DNA of 64,000 nt. Origin: an uncultured Sphingomonadaceae bacterium. GTDB taxonomy: Bacteria > Pseudomonadota > Alphaproteobacteria > Sphingomonadales > Sphingomonadaceae. A program made the position numbers and the translations under genes. The notes beneath the pieces were generated by a model. That model saw only the letters and a program-made list of their open reading frames with translations, searched no databases and had not been told where the DNA came from. Positions 52,373-61,521 of the stretch are shown one piece after another. The DNA is taken from NCBI GenBank assembly GCA_947493215.1, contig CANLQE010000003.1, positions 124,001 through 188,000 on the forward strand. Reading direction: 5' to 3'. Position 1 is the stretch's first letter. The number at the start of each line of letters is the position of its first letter.

Positions 52373-52825
52373 CCCCGTCCCCAACAGCCTCAATATTTCT
52401 GAGAAAGCAAATTCCCGTAGGGTCGCAGGCTTCTCAGAATAGGCCGGGACCGGAGTCTCGAAGCACTCCGGTCCCCGCTGATTAGCTGCTCATGCGCAAA
52501 ATGTCGCAGACTTACCGTATCATGAAGATGTCCAGCCACTGGAGGTCATGCCTATTGATGGCATTTGGCGCCTCTGGGAGCTGGGCAAACAGGTGGCCAT
52601 CGACCAGGGGCGGGTAATCGCCTTGGAGGGTTGGATGCACATGTTCTTGTGGTCGGTGAAAACCGGTATGGTGACCAGCTCCGACCTTCGCGCAGATGGT
52701 CCTGGGCGCTGTACAGCCTATGACAATTTGCTGAAAAGCCGGATCAAATGGCACTCTGGGCCATCATCACAAGCACCGGTGAAAATGATGCCCGCCATCA
52801 AGCGATTATTCCGGAAGCTGATGTC
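52373..52825. other. Intergenic region after the autotransporter
   Basis: It contains two inverted repeats that may end the autotransporter message: CTGAGAA/TTCTCAG (52399-52437) and an 11-bp stem at 52446-52475. Frames on both strands at 52512-52829 look unlike known proteins; possibly decayed sequence. Confidence 0.45.
52446..52475 (+). terminator. Strong hairpin downstream of the autotransporter
   Basis: GGGACCGGAGT-CTCGAAGC-ACTCCGGTCCC forms an 11-bp perfect stem about 75 bases after the stop. There is no T-run, so it may stabilise the 3' end rather than terminate by itself. Confidence 0.5.
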
Positions 52826-54187
52826 TTAGACGGCCCTATCCCATGGACCGGTGATGGCAAATGTTGTGGACGGCGAATATAGATTTACGAACATCGTTGT
52901 TCCGTCTGGCGAGAAACATGCCCCTGCAAATTCGGTCTGAATACGCGTCCTGCCGAATATATAGGTTTGGCCGTCGGGTGTAACGCCCCGCAGGTGATTG
53001 TTGGTAATATCGGTATATTGATCTTCCGAAACCATGAGATGCCCGGTTGGCATTACGCAGATATTGTCACCCAGATTGTAGATGGCCGCATCTTGGCTTT
53101 CGAGGAAAAGTTCGAGCTTACCCTGTTTGCCTTTGCGGCCTTCTTGCATGCTTGGCTTGTAGCGAAAAATCTGACCAAATTTTTTCGCTCCGCCGCTTGT
53201 GGAGGTAAAGAAAAGTTGCTGCTCCTTGTCATCCCAGAATATACCTTCCCCTCGTGCAAATAACGTTGCGCCTAGCTTGGCGCCACGCTCTCGCAATTCG
53301 CCCGCGCTTCTTTCCGGGTTATCTAAGGTTATCCATTCTGCAAGGTGACTAGTGCCGAGCCCAATCTGCTCGTTTTCCCAGTTGCGGGTATCAGCAATAT
53401 TTTTCAGCGCCAGAGCCTGAAGCGTGCCGCCTTCGGACAGTTTGCCGTTCACCTTCGGGATGAAGCGGTAGAAGAGGCTGTCGCCGCGATCTTCCGTCAT
53501 ATAAGCTATGCCGGTGCGCGGGTCTATACAAACGGCTTCATGCACAAAGCAGCCCATGGCCGTCAACGGTACGGGATCCACAAGCCCCTTATGGTTGGCA
53601 GGCACTTCAAAAATATAACCGTGATTCTTGTCGACGCCTTCGCCAATCTCCAACGCACTTTCTTCGCAGCTGAGCCAGCTACCCCAAGGTGTAATCCCAC
53701 CTGAACAGTTGCGCACAGTGCCGACAAGGCTCAAATATTCATCAACAACCTTGCCCTCTTGCATGTCATATACCAGCGTCGTCGTACCGCCGGGAATGGG
53801 CATTTTCGATTTGTCACTGAGCCGGTCATAGGCCTTGAAATCACTGCCTACCGCGCTGCGAAATGGACCGTCGCGCAATTGCCGATGATCCAGTTCATGG
53901 TTGCGCACCAAGGCGACTTTGCCATCACCAATGTCAATGCAACCCATGCCGTCGGCGGAATCTGGCACGACCATACCATCACTCATCAGATTCCCCCGCC
54001 GCGAGATTACCTTATAGGAAAACCCCTCTGGCAGATCGAGCAACCGCGCTGGATCAGGAAGTAATTCCCCGTAACCCGTCACTTCGTTCTTGCCCGTGAA
54101 GGGAAGGTTCGCATAAGCGCGCGTGGCAAGGCCAGCAAAAGCGGTTCCGAGCATCGTGGCGCCGAACTGGCGGCGGGTGAAAATCAT
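52826..54187 (-). CDS. DUF839 / PhoX-like secreted protein
   Basis: A 453-residue protein with a Tat signal (MIFTRRQFGATMLGTAFAGL), so it is exported folded. The family (DUF839) includes PhoX alkaline phosphatases, beta-propellers using calcium and iron. PEGFSYKVISRRG, ALVRNHELDHR, GGTTTLVYD, SWLSCEESAL and GYIFEVPANHKG are characteristic; the Cys-Glu-Glu of SCEES matches the PhoX metal-ligand motif. FHEAVC-type sequence appears as CFVHEAVCIDPRTGIAYMTEDRGDSLFYRF. It is shorter than the 600-residue PhoX of Pseudomonas, so phosphatase activity is uncertain. Single gene. Confidence 0.8.
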   Translation of the reverse strand: MIFTRRQFGATMLGTAFAGLATRAYANLPFTGKNEVTGYGELLPDPARLLDLPEGFSYKVISRRGNLMSDGMVVPDSADGMGCIDIGDGKVALVRNHELDHRQLRDGPFRSAVGSDFKAYDRLSDKSKMPIPGGTTTLVYDMQEGKVVDEYLSLVGTVRNCSGGITPWGSWLSCEESALEIGEGVDKNHGYIFEVPANHKGLVDPVPLTAMGCFVHEAVCIDPRTGIAYMTEDRGDSLFYRFIPKVNGKLSEGGTLQALALKNIADTRNWENEQIGLGTSHLAEWITLDNPERSAGELRERGAKLGATLFARGEGIFWDDKEQQLFFTSTSGGAKKFGQIFRYKPSMQEGRKGKQGKLELFLESQDAAIYNLGDNICVMPTGHLMVSEDQYTDITNNHLRGVTPDGQTYIFGRTRIQTEFAGACFSPDGTTMFVNLYSPSTTFAITGPWDRAV

Positions 54188-54322
54188 ATCGACGGAACTC
54201 CTCAGAATAGTTGCTCTTCATCGCGTGCTGCTGCCACAGGAAATCAGAATGCTTTGGACCGATGGGCAATCACAGGTTCGCTTGCTTAAGCGATAGAAGC
54301 TAAGGAATATGCTTGCAAATGC

Positions 54323-54390
54323 AATGTCCGCTTTTGCGCCCATAGTGGACACTAGCCCAGCGACTGCTTTATCCCGAAAGCGGACATTAG
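54323..54390. repeat. Composite palindromic repeat (A + B)
   Basis: Module A (54323-54355, AATGTCCGC with loop TTTTGCGCCCATA and GTGGACACTAG), then six bases, then module B (54362-54390, ACTGCTTTATCCCGAAAGCGG core). Same order as 5021-5128. It lies between the PhoX-like gene and the PQQ dehydrogenase 3' end. Confidence 0.85.
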
Positions 54391-54420
54391 GGTTTGCCGA
54401 AACCGGGCCGGGTTTCAGAT

Positions 54421-56889
54421 TCAATCATTCTCCAATGCGTAAGCAATCACGTAGCCGCCTTTGCCGTCTCGAACATCCTGTGAATCGAGATATTGGTTTG
54501 TCGCAGGGTCTCGTGGGTATCGCCAGGTCGGGTTGGGGACCGTGACAATCAGATATTGCTTGCCGTCTTTCTCGGAACGGTAAGACATCGGTGTAGATTG
54601 TCCGTTGCCGGGCAGGTCCGCTTTCCATTTTTCTTCTCCGGTACGGATATCAAAAGCCCGGACCTTGCTGTCCATGGTTGAGCTCAGGAAAGTCAGGCCA
54701 CCGCGCGTTGTTAATGTGCCTGCGCGTATCGCTGTACCGACATCATAGGGAATGCCAGAGCGCAGATTGAATGGACCTGAATCGCTCATATCACCGGCAG
54801 GCCTGCTCCAGAGCAATTCCTTGGTGTTCAGATCCATGACCGCGATGCGTGACCATGGTGGTTCGAAACAGGGCACCTGCGTGCCAAGCCGCGACATGAA
54901 TGGCATGGGCAGGCCAAAAAATTTGATCCGTCGATGGTCAAACGGATTGTCCGCATCGGGTTCTCCCATTTTCGGCATCGGCCCTTCCGGGTCGAGGCGA
55001 ACAGCCGGATGGTTTTTGCCCAGCAGCAGGCCTCCGAGTGGACCGGCTTCCGCAACTTGTTCCGGTGTTACCAAAATCAAACGGTGGGCCAGCATCATGG
55101 GTGTTGCGATCAACAGGCCGTTATCCGCATCGACGGAGACACTGCCCCAGTTAAATCCACCAAAATTGCCGGGGTAAAGCATGGTGCCAGTATTGGTCAG
55201 TCCGGTAGGCTGTGTTGGCGGGGTGTACATGCCTTCATAGCGCATGGTGCGATATTCGATCCGGCACACCAGCTGATCAATCGGCGTCAGGCCCCACATG
55301 TCTTTTTCATAGCGATAGGGATGAAAATTGGGGAGCGGGGAGGCAGGTTGGGTCGGAGAGAGATATTCTCCATCAACCGCGCCTTGTGGGGCCGGTCTTT
55401 CAGCTATGGGATGCACTGGCTCGCCATTGCGCCGGTCGAGCAGGAAGATGTCGCCCATTTTGGTTGGTACCGCGACCGCTGGCACTTTCTTACCACCCTT
55501 GGTTACATCCACCAGCACAGGCTGTGCGGGGACATCATAGTCCCAGACATCGTGATGCACGGTTTGATATTTCCAGCGCGGTTCACCGCTCGCTGCATCA
55601 ATTGCCACCACGGCCGAGGACCATTCATCATCAAATTCACGGCGCGCCCCGCCAAAATAATCGGGCGCCGCGTTGCCGGTGGGGGCAAATATCAGGTTCA
55701 GTTCGGCATCGTAGCTCATGATCGACCAGACATTCGGGGTTCCGAGCGTGTAGGTTTCGCCTTCCGCCGGTTCCCCGCGCTGGCCGGAATTGCCCATATC
55801 CCATGCCCAGGCAAAATCACCTGTAATCGCGTCATAGGCCCTGACCACACCAGATGGCAGGCCAAGATTCTGGGAATCATTTACCAGGCCACCAACGATC
55901 AGATTGTCGCCAGCAACTAGCGGCGGCGATGTATGATAATAGTCGTCAACTGGATGGTCGCCCATGCCCTGACGCAGGTCGACAATGCCATTTTCACCAA
56001 AATCACTGCAAGGCTTTCCGGTCGTCGCATCCACGGCAATCAGGCTGGCATTGACAGTCGCCGTGACGATCCGTTTCGGGCATTGGCCTTTATATTCTTC
56101 GCTCGCTTCATAATAGCCAAGTCCACGGCAGGTTTTGGCATACTGGTGCGTGGCAGGCGGCTCCAGGCCGGGTTCATAGCGCCAGATCTCCTCGCCGGTG
56201 TTATCGTCTATCGCGATGACAACATTGAGCGCAGCGCAGATATACAGCATGCCGTTGACATTGAGCGGCGTGGCTTTGAAATCCTCCTCCACTCCGGTGC
56301 GGTAACGCCATGCTTCTTTCAGCCCGCTGACGTTTTGGGTATTGATATCGGTCAATTGCGCAAAGCGAGTGCCGCCTGCATCATTGCCATAATGGCGCCA
56401 ATCAGAAACAGCATCGGTTGTGTTGGCTTCACGAGCGGTTCCTGTGCCATTTTGGATATAGCCCTGCATCGAGGCCACAAGCAGAGCGGCAAGCGCTGCC
56501 AGGCTGGGGCCGCCAATCCACCAGCGATTTGCCGGTGCTGGCTTGTCATCCTCCGCACCAACCAAAAGTGAGCGACGATACCAAGGGGTCAGGAACCACA
56601 GGCCGAGGACCAGCCAAGCCGCGAGGCGAGGCAAAAGAGCCAAGAAGTGCAGCTCTGCTTCAAGGAGTGACCAGATGAGCGTGACGCCCAATAGGGCGGC
56701 ATATATTTTTGGGGCCTTGTTGCTGCGCTTTTGCGCAAATATGGCAACCGCAATCGTGGCGATACCAGCTAGGACATAATAGAAACTGCCCCCCAAATAG
56801 ACGAGAAAACCACCCAATAAGGTGAGGGTCAGGCCAATCAACCAAAGCAGAACAATAAAAATCCAATGTATGATTTTAGAGAAGTTCAT
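54421..56889 (-). CDS. Membrane-bound PQQ-dependent dehydrogenase (glucose/quinate/shikimate family)
   Basis: An 822-residue quinoprotein. The first 140 residues carry five membrane helices (IIHWIFIVLLWLIGLTLTLL onward), which anchor it and bind quinone. The periplasmic eight-blade propeller follows: DWRHYGNDAGGTRFAQL, EEIWRYEPGLEPP, CPKRIVTATVNASLIAVDATTGKPC, HHDVWDYDVPAQPVLVDV, FGGFNWGSVSVD and GDMSDSGPFNLRSG. The domain order and length match membrane glucose and quinate dehydrogenases. Start at ATG 56889 after AGGA. Last gene of the operon VOC-SDR-this. The true substrate could be a cyclic polyol, sugar or alcohol rather than glucose. Confidence 0.9.
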   Translation of the reverse strand: MNFSKIIHWIFIVLLWLIGLTLTLLGGFLVYLGGSFYYVLAGIATIAVAIFAQKRSNKAPKIYAALLGVTLIWSLLEAELHFLALLPRLAAWLVLGLWFLTPWYRRSLLVGAEDDKPAPANRWWIGGPSLAALAALLVASMQGYIQNGTGTAREANTTDAVSDWRHYGNDAGGTRFAQLTDINTQNVSGLKEAWRYRTGVEEDFKATPLNVNGMLYICAALNVVIAIDDNTGEEIWRYEPGLEPPATHQYAKTCRGLGYYEASEEYKGQCPKRIVTATVNASLIAVDATTGKPCSDFGENGIVDLRQGMGDHPVDDYYHTSPPLVAGDNLIVGGLVNDSQNLGLPSGVVRAYDAITGDFAWAWDMGNSGQRGEPAEGETYTLGTPNVWSIMSYDAELNLIFAPTGNAAPDYFGGARREFDDEWSSAVVAIDAASGEPRWKYQTVHHDVWDYDVPAQPVLVDVTKGGKKVPAVAVPTKMGDIFLLDRRNGEPVHPIAERPAPQGAVDGEYLSPTQPASPLPNFHPYRYEKDMWGLTPIDQLVCRIEYRTMRYEGMYTPPTQPTGLTNTGTMLYPGNFGGFNWGSVSVDADNGLLIATPMMLAHRLILVTPEQVAEAGPLGGLLLGKNHPAVRLDPEGPMPKMGEPDADNPFDHRRIKFFGLPMPFMSRLGTQVPCFEPPWSRIAVMDLNTKELLWSRPAGDMSDSGPFNLRSGIPYDVGTAIRAGTLTTRGGLTFLSSTMDSKVRAFDIRTGEEKWKADLPGNGQSTPMSYRSEKDGKQYLIVTVPNPTWRYPRDPATNQYLDSQDVRDGKGGYVIAYALEND

Positions 56890-56933
56890 TTGAGATTTCC
56901 TGTTGGTTCTGCTGTTCGATGTGTGTTTGGCCA

Positions 56934-57692
56934 CTATAGGGGGAAGATTGAATGTCCTCCATCCAGGACAATATTTTGACCCGTCATAAAATCACTTTCC
57001 CGGGAAGCCAGGAAAGCGGCGACACCTTCCATATCTTCGAGCTTGCCGATCCGGCCAATTGCAGCACGCCTGCGCGCCCCGTCCTTGAAAGCTTGCGGCG
57101 TATCAAGCGACATTTCCGTTTCGATATAGCCAGGCAGGATCGCATTCACCCTTATGCCCGCTTGACCGAGTTCAACAGCCAGTGCGCGCACTAGCCCCAA
57201 AACTGCGGCTTTGGTTGTTGAATATCCGGCAGCACCACCCGTGCCGACAAGACCGGCAACCGAGGATGTGACGATCAGCCGGCCTGGTGCCTTGCGCTCC
57301 ATGAGATGCGCCGTAACGGGCTTCCAGGTCTGGATCACGCTCATCAAATTCAAGTCTATCGTGTCAAGCCAGACTTGCCGGTCCGTCATGTGGGAAGGGC
57401 CACGAAATCCGCCACCACCGGCATTGGCAAAACAGCTGTCGACTTTTTCAAATCGCTCCAGCGTTTGACCAAAGGCTGCGTCGATCTGGCTTTCATTCGT
57501 CACATCACAAGCGAAGGCTTCGACATCGCCTCCCATGGCTCGTAATTCGGCGACCGCAGCGGCATTTTTTTCTTCATTTCTGCCCCATATTGCGACCTTG
57601 GAGCCTTGTTTTACAAGACCGCGACAAAAAGCAAGGCCAAGACCACCATTGCCGCCGGTTACGACAGCAACGTCGCCTGATAAATCGAACAT
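56934..57692 (-). CDS. SDR family oxidoreductase
   Basis: A 252-residue classical short-chain dehydrogenase. Cofactor loop TGGNGGLGLAFCRGL, NADP-type WGRNEEKN, NAGGGGF, and the active site TSSVAGLVGTGGAAGYSTTKAAVLG with Ser and Tyr-x3-Lys. The C-terminus ends FMTGQNIVLDGGHSIFPL. It lies 8 bases after the VOC gene and 44 bases before the PQQ dehydrogenase start. In a three-gene operon with a PQQ dehydrogenase, it probably oxidises or reduces a related alcohol or ketone in the cytoplasm. Confidence 0.9.
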   Translation of the reverse strand: MFDLSGDVAVVTGGNGGLGLAFCRGLVKQGSKVAIWGRNEEKNAAAVAELRAMGGDVEAFACDVTNESQIDAAFGQTLERFEKVDSCFANAGGGGFRGPSHMTDRQVWLDTIDLNLMSVIQTWKPVTAHLMERKAPGRLIVTSSVAGLVGTGGAAGYSTTKAAVLGLVRALAVELGQAGIRVNAILPGYIETEMSLDTPQAFKDGARRRAAIGRIGKLEDMEGVAAFLASRESDFMTGQNIVLDGGHSIFPL

Positions 57693-57700
57693 AATTACTC

Positions 57701-58750
57701 CTAAGTTCCGTTATTTTTGAAATTCTGGGAAGAAAAGACACTGTCCTTGGCTACGGCCTGTAGTCCAAGAAGGTTGCCGTCAGGATCCCGGCCAAACATG
57801 ATCTGCCCACCGTCCATCGGAGCAGGTTCCGATACGATGGTACCGCCAGCATCAACCAAACGTTTGCGTGCCGCATCCATGTCGGAGACATCAAATACAA
57901 TCATATTATAGCCAAGCGCATCAACTGGACGCGGCTCTTTCAAATCTTTCGTTGGATGACTGTGATATTGGAACATTTCCAGTTCGAGATTGCGGATCTG
58001 GAACCATGCCATTTCCAACTCGCTGCCAGGCAAACCGGATACTTTATCTACCTTCTCTCCAGATACAGTCATCCACCGTCCAACCCGGCGCGGGCCCGGT
58101 TGATTCAGAAACGTAGTGTAAAAATCAACCAACCGGTCGATATCAGGTGTAGCGAGCGATACATGCCGCATGCGATATTGATGTTTGGGCAGCGTCGGCA
58201 GTTCCAGCTTTGCAATATCAACATGCTCAATCTCGGAAATCAACCCATCGAAATCGCGCGCATAGGCATAATGGACCGGGTTTTGCGGATTGAGATGGAC
58301 CATGTCTTTGGCACCGATATGTTTGGCACCACCGGCCAGAAACTTCTGATAGGCCTGCGTTTTCTCATCAACCTGATAGCAGACATGGGCAATGCCCGGG
58401 CCTTGTACGTCCATCTGCTGTGTCGCCTGTGCTTCAGCAGATGGATTGGCGAATTGCATGAAGCGAACTTGTGCATTTACGCTGCGCATCATCTGTGTCT
58501 GTGCCGAAATACCGGTTCGGCCCGCCAATATATCAAAGACAGGATTGTCAGCGATTTCGGATTGATCGGCAGGCTGCAGATCGACCGCGCTGCTATATAG
58601 TTCAGCTGTCTGTCCAAGATCGCTCACGGATGCACCAACATAGTTTACGCCGGTGATGATCGAATCGGGAGGCACTGGCTCGCCAGCTGACCGGCCGCCA
58701 CATGCTGCGAGCAAAAATACCGCGCCCAGACCTATTAGATTTCTATTCAT
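57701..58750 (-). CDS. VOC (glyoxalase/dioxygenase-fold) lipoprotein
   Basis: A 349-residue protein with two tandem VOC domains. A lipoprotein signal ends LLAACGG, so the protein is anchored in the cell envelope, unusual for VOC enzymes. Metal-ligand candidates are His in GIAHVCYQV and Glu in SEIEHVD in the first half, and His in MRHVSLAT and Glu in ELEMFQYHSHP in the second. The ending GGQIMFGRDPDGNLLGLQ is typical of the glyoxalase fold. First gene of the operon with SDR and PQQ dehydrogenase, divergent from a TonB receptor. The activity (isomerase, dioxygenase or binding protein) cannot be told from sequence. Confidence 0.82.
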   Translation of the reverse strand: MNRNLIGLGAVFLLAACGGRSAGEPVPPDSIITGVNYVGASVSDLGQTAELYSSAVDLQPADQSEIADNPVFDILAGRTGISAQTQMMRSVNAQVRFMQFANPSAEAQATQQMDVQGPGIAHVCYQVDEKTQAYQKFLAGGAKHIGAKDMVHLNPQNPVHYAYARDFDGLISEIEHVDIAKLELPTLPKHQYRMRHVSLATPDIDRLVDFYTTFLNQPGPRRVGRWMTVSGEKVDKVSGLPGSELEMAWFQIRNLELEMFQYHSHPTKDLKEPRPVDALGYNMIVFDVSDMDAARKRLVDAGGTIVSEPAPMDGGQIMFGRDPDGNLLGLQAVAKDSVFSSQNFKNNGT

Positions 58751-58870
58751 GTCAACCCTCTCGCTGTGGCTGCATCTGGACAGCCAGTTCAGCCATATAA
58801 CCTCAGTATTTCAGCATTCTAACGCACTGCGGACCGTAGGTGTGATGCCTGATTCTCGCATTCTTCTAAA

Positions 58871-58899
58871 CATTAATTATATGAAAAGTCAAATTAATG
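58871..58899. promoter_or_regulatory. Inverted repeat in divergent promoter region (VOC operon / TonB receptor)
   Basis: CATTAAT (58871-58877) and ATTAATG (58893-58899) flank a 15-base spacer. GGAC-ATAAA-GTCC (58940-58952) is another small palindrome nearby. Either could be the site of the TetR at 62566. Confidence 0.4.
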
Positions 58900-58983
58900 G
58901 TTTTCAAAACACCTATTTAGGCTATATGAGAAGAATAAATGGACATAAAGTCCAGCTAAAAATAGATATTGAGGGAGGATAAA

Positions 58984-61401
58984 ATGCCGAAAGCCCGTTG
59001 CAACGCGCCCATCCAAAGCAGGCTCGCAGCATCTGTTGCTGCAATCGCGCTTGCCAGTACGGGCAGCGCCGCCTTTGCACAGGAACAGGATTCACAGGGT
59101 GGGGACGACAATGTCATCATCGTGACCGCACAGAAAAAATCTCAAAACATTCAAAATGTTCCGATCGCCATTTCTGCTTTCGATAGCGGGACACTTGAAA
59201 ATAAGGTCGTGGACGATGCGGTCGATCTCAGTTTTTCCGTCCCTAATCTAACGATCGACATATTCGGTGCCTCTTTGCGCGGCGTTGGTGATCTTGCAAT
59301 TTCGGCGACTTCAGAATCCGGCCTCGGCTATCATGTGAATGGAGTATATCTCGGATCTGCTGCCACCGAGGCGGAATATTATGATCTAGAGCGGATCGAA
59401 GTGCTGCGTGGTCCACAAGGCACGCTCTATGGTCGCAACACGACCGCTGGGGTGCTCAACGTCATTACGCAAAAGGCCACCGACGAGTTTGAAGGCTATG
59501 TCACCGCTGGCTACGGCAATTTCAATTCGATCAAATTGCGCGGCGCCATCAACCTGCCGATCACGGACGGGCTATCGACCCGCGTCGCAGGCTTTTTTCT
59601 CGACCGGGATGGCTATGCCACCAACCTCTTTACCGGCAACGACGTTGATGATCGCGAGATGTTTGGACTGCGCAGCAGCACCAAGCTTGAATTTGGCGAC
59701 ACACGCGCAGACTTGGTTGTTTCCTATTTCAAAGAAGACGACCGGCGCCAGGCCCGGACCAAGGTCTTGTGCGAAAAAGATGCAGTGCTTGGCTGTTCCC
59801 CTCTCCAGGTTGGCTTTGGAACGCCAGACTCACGCGGTACACTCTTCAATACATTGGGCGCTGTAACCGGGGTTATTGCAACCGGCTTCGGGCCAGCGGC
59901 GGTCGACTATTACGCGAACAGCGTCAATCCTGCGGACACCCGGCTGGTCAACGAGGACGTCGACCCTACCTATTTTGTTGAAGAATGGAGCGCTTCACTC
60001 GAAATCACACATGATTTCGGTGACCTTAGCCTGACGTCGCTCAGCGGCTATCAGGAAATCGAACGCGGTTTGTTCAAGGATTTTGATCGCTTTGTTCCAT
60101 CGCAAGGTCTGACGCGTCCGATAACCTTCGACTTCTTTGCGAATGGCAATCCGATCACCACGGAGATGATTCTGGCCGGTCGCCGCGATCAAAGCGAAGC
60201 ACGCGAATATTATCAAGAGTTGCGACTCGCATCCGATTTTGCGGGGCCGATTAACTTCATTGTCGGTGGCAACTATTACAATCGCCGCAGTTCCGGTTCA
60301 GCCAATTTCACTCATGTTACGATCGCAGCCCGTCAACAACAGCTTGGTTTTCCGGATGCGTTCGCTTCATTGATAACCGAATCTAATCCCGTGAAAACGA
60401 AAAGTTTCGGTATTTTTGGTGAGGTCTATTTCGACCTGTCTGATGACACCCGCCTGACCGGTGGCCTGCGCTATTCGCATGATGACAAAACCATCCAGAC
60501 CCGCCAGATATTCCTGAACCCGCAAGCCGATGGCAGCCTGCCAGACTTTACCTTTGGCGAGTTTGAAAAGGGTGTAGTGACCGGACGTATTGTTCTGGAT
60601 CATCAAATCACACCGGATCTGCTCGGCTATGTCAGTGCCTCGCGTGGTTATAAAGCTGGCGGCATCAACCCCGGTGAAGTCGGTGTCGAGACACAGGGCT
60701 TTGATCCAGAATTCCTGAATGCCATTGAAGTTGGCCTGAAGGGTTCGTCAACAGATGGCAGTTTCACCGCGAATGTCTCCGCCTTCTATTATGATTACAA
60801 AGACCTGCAAATTGGTCAGACGACCGCAACTGCGTCTTTGACAATCAATACGGATGCTACGATCTGGGGTGTCGAAGCAGAATTCGGTCTTCGGCCCAGC
60901 AGCCGTTTCCAGATTGATGGCAGCTTCTCCTATCTCAACACCAAGGTAAATGACTTCGCCTCCATTGATGAGACCGATCCTTTTGGTATTGCGCCAGGCA
61001 CTGTGGTTTCAGAAATAACGGCTGCGGGCGTAGTGAAGGATGTTGATGGCAATCCTCTGCCTTTCTCACCCGACATCAAGATCGCAATTGGCGCTCAATA
61101 TGAAATTCCGATGGGCGATTGGACGTTAACGCCACGGATTGACCATTATCTTCAAAGCGAGTTTGCGAGTTCCATCTTCAGCAAGCCGATTGATATTTTT
61201 GATGGCTATAGCCAGACCGATCTCAAGCTGCTGCTTGCACCCGATGGCGGTGATTGGGAAATCCGCGGCTATGTGAAAAACCTGTTCAACAATGACGATA
61301 TCACGCGCGTTTTGCCTGCTGGTCGCCTTGTTGGGCGGTTCAGAGAAGTCGTGATTTTGGAACCACGCACATATGGGGTTGAAGCTACTATCCGCTTTTG
61401 A
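58984..61401 (+). CDS. TonB-dependent receptor
   Basis: An 805-residue outer-membrane receptor. Signal peptide ends near FAQEQ. The TonB box region DDNVIIVTAQKK is followed by the plug (NVPIAISAFDSGTLENKVVDDA; YDLERIEVLRGPQGTLYGRNTTAGVLNVITQKA), then the 22-strand barrel to the C-terminal RTYGVEATIRF. Start at ATG 58984, right after GAGGGAGGATAAA. The length and plug sequence match sphingomonad catabolic TonB receptors rather than siderophore receptors. It is followed by a membrane-anchored hydrolase, with a terminator between. The substrate is unknown. Confidence 0.92.
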   Translation: MPKARCNAPIQSRLAASVAAIALASTGSAAFAQEQDSQGGDDNVIIVTAQKKSQNIQNVPIAISAFDSGTLENKVVDDAVDLSFSVPNLTIDIFGASLRGVGDLAISATSESGLGYHVNGVYLGSAATEAEYYDLERIEVLRGPQGTLYGRNTTAGVLNVITQKATDEFEGYVTAGYGNFNSIKLRGAINLPITDGLSTRVAGFFLDRDGYATNLFTGNDVDDREMFGLRSSTKLEFGDTRADLVVSYFKEDDRRQARTKVLCEKDAVLGCSPLQVGFGTPDSRGTLFNTLGAVTGVIATGFGPAAVDYYANSVNPADTRLVNEDVDPTYFVEEWSASLEITHDFGDLSLTSLSGYQEIERGLFKDFDRFVPSQGLTRPITFDFFANGNPITTEMILAGRRDQSEAREYYQELRLASDFAGPINFIVGGNYYNRRSSGSANFTHVTIAARQQQLGFPDAFASLITESNPVKTKSFGIFGEVYFDLSDDTRLTGGLRYSHDDKTIQTRQIFLNPQADGSLPDFTFGEFEKGVVTGRIVLDHQITPDLLGYVSASRGYKAGGINPGEVGVETQGFDPEFLNAIEVGLKGSSTDGSFTANVSAFYYDYKDLQIGQTTATASLTINTDATIWGVEAEFGLRPSSRFQIDGSFSYLNTKVNDFASIDETDPFGIAPGTVVSEITAAGVVKDVDGNPLPFSPDIKIAIGAQYEIPMGDWTLTPRIDHYLQSEFASSIFSKPIDIFDGYSQTDLKLLLAPDGGDWEIRGYVKNLFNNDDITRVLPAGRLVGRFREVVILEPRTYGVEATIRF

Positions 61402-61430
61402 TGACTAGAAACAGCTTCACTCCCAGGATA

Positions 61431-61462
61431 GCCCGGCGCTCAACGCGCCGGGCTTTTTTTTT
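61431..61462 (+). terminator. Intrinsic terminator after the TonB receptor gene
   Basis: GCCCGGCGC-TCAAC-GCGCCGGGC followed by nine T residues; 9-bp perfect stem, 30 bases after the receptor stop codon. Confidence 0.92.
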
Positions 61463-61521
61463 AACGTTGCAGAATAGTTAGCGACAATAGAATTTTCGGA
61501 AATATGACGATAGGAAGCCTG

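Noticed and set aside
52512-52829. Overlapping frames on both strands between the autotransporter and the PhoX-like gene
   Set aside because: Neither translation resembles a known protein and they overlap each other; no ribosome site stands out. Possibly decayed sequence.
54218-54424. Short frames translating to NVRFRDKAD and MGAKAD-type peptides, also near 4974 and 63240
   Set aside because: These peptides are translations of the palindromic repeats (modules A and B), not genes; the same peptides appear wherever the repeat occurs.
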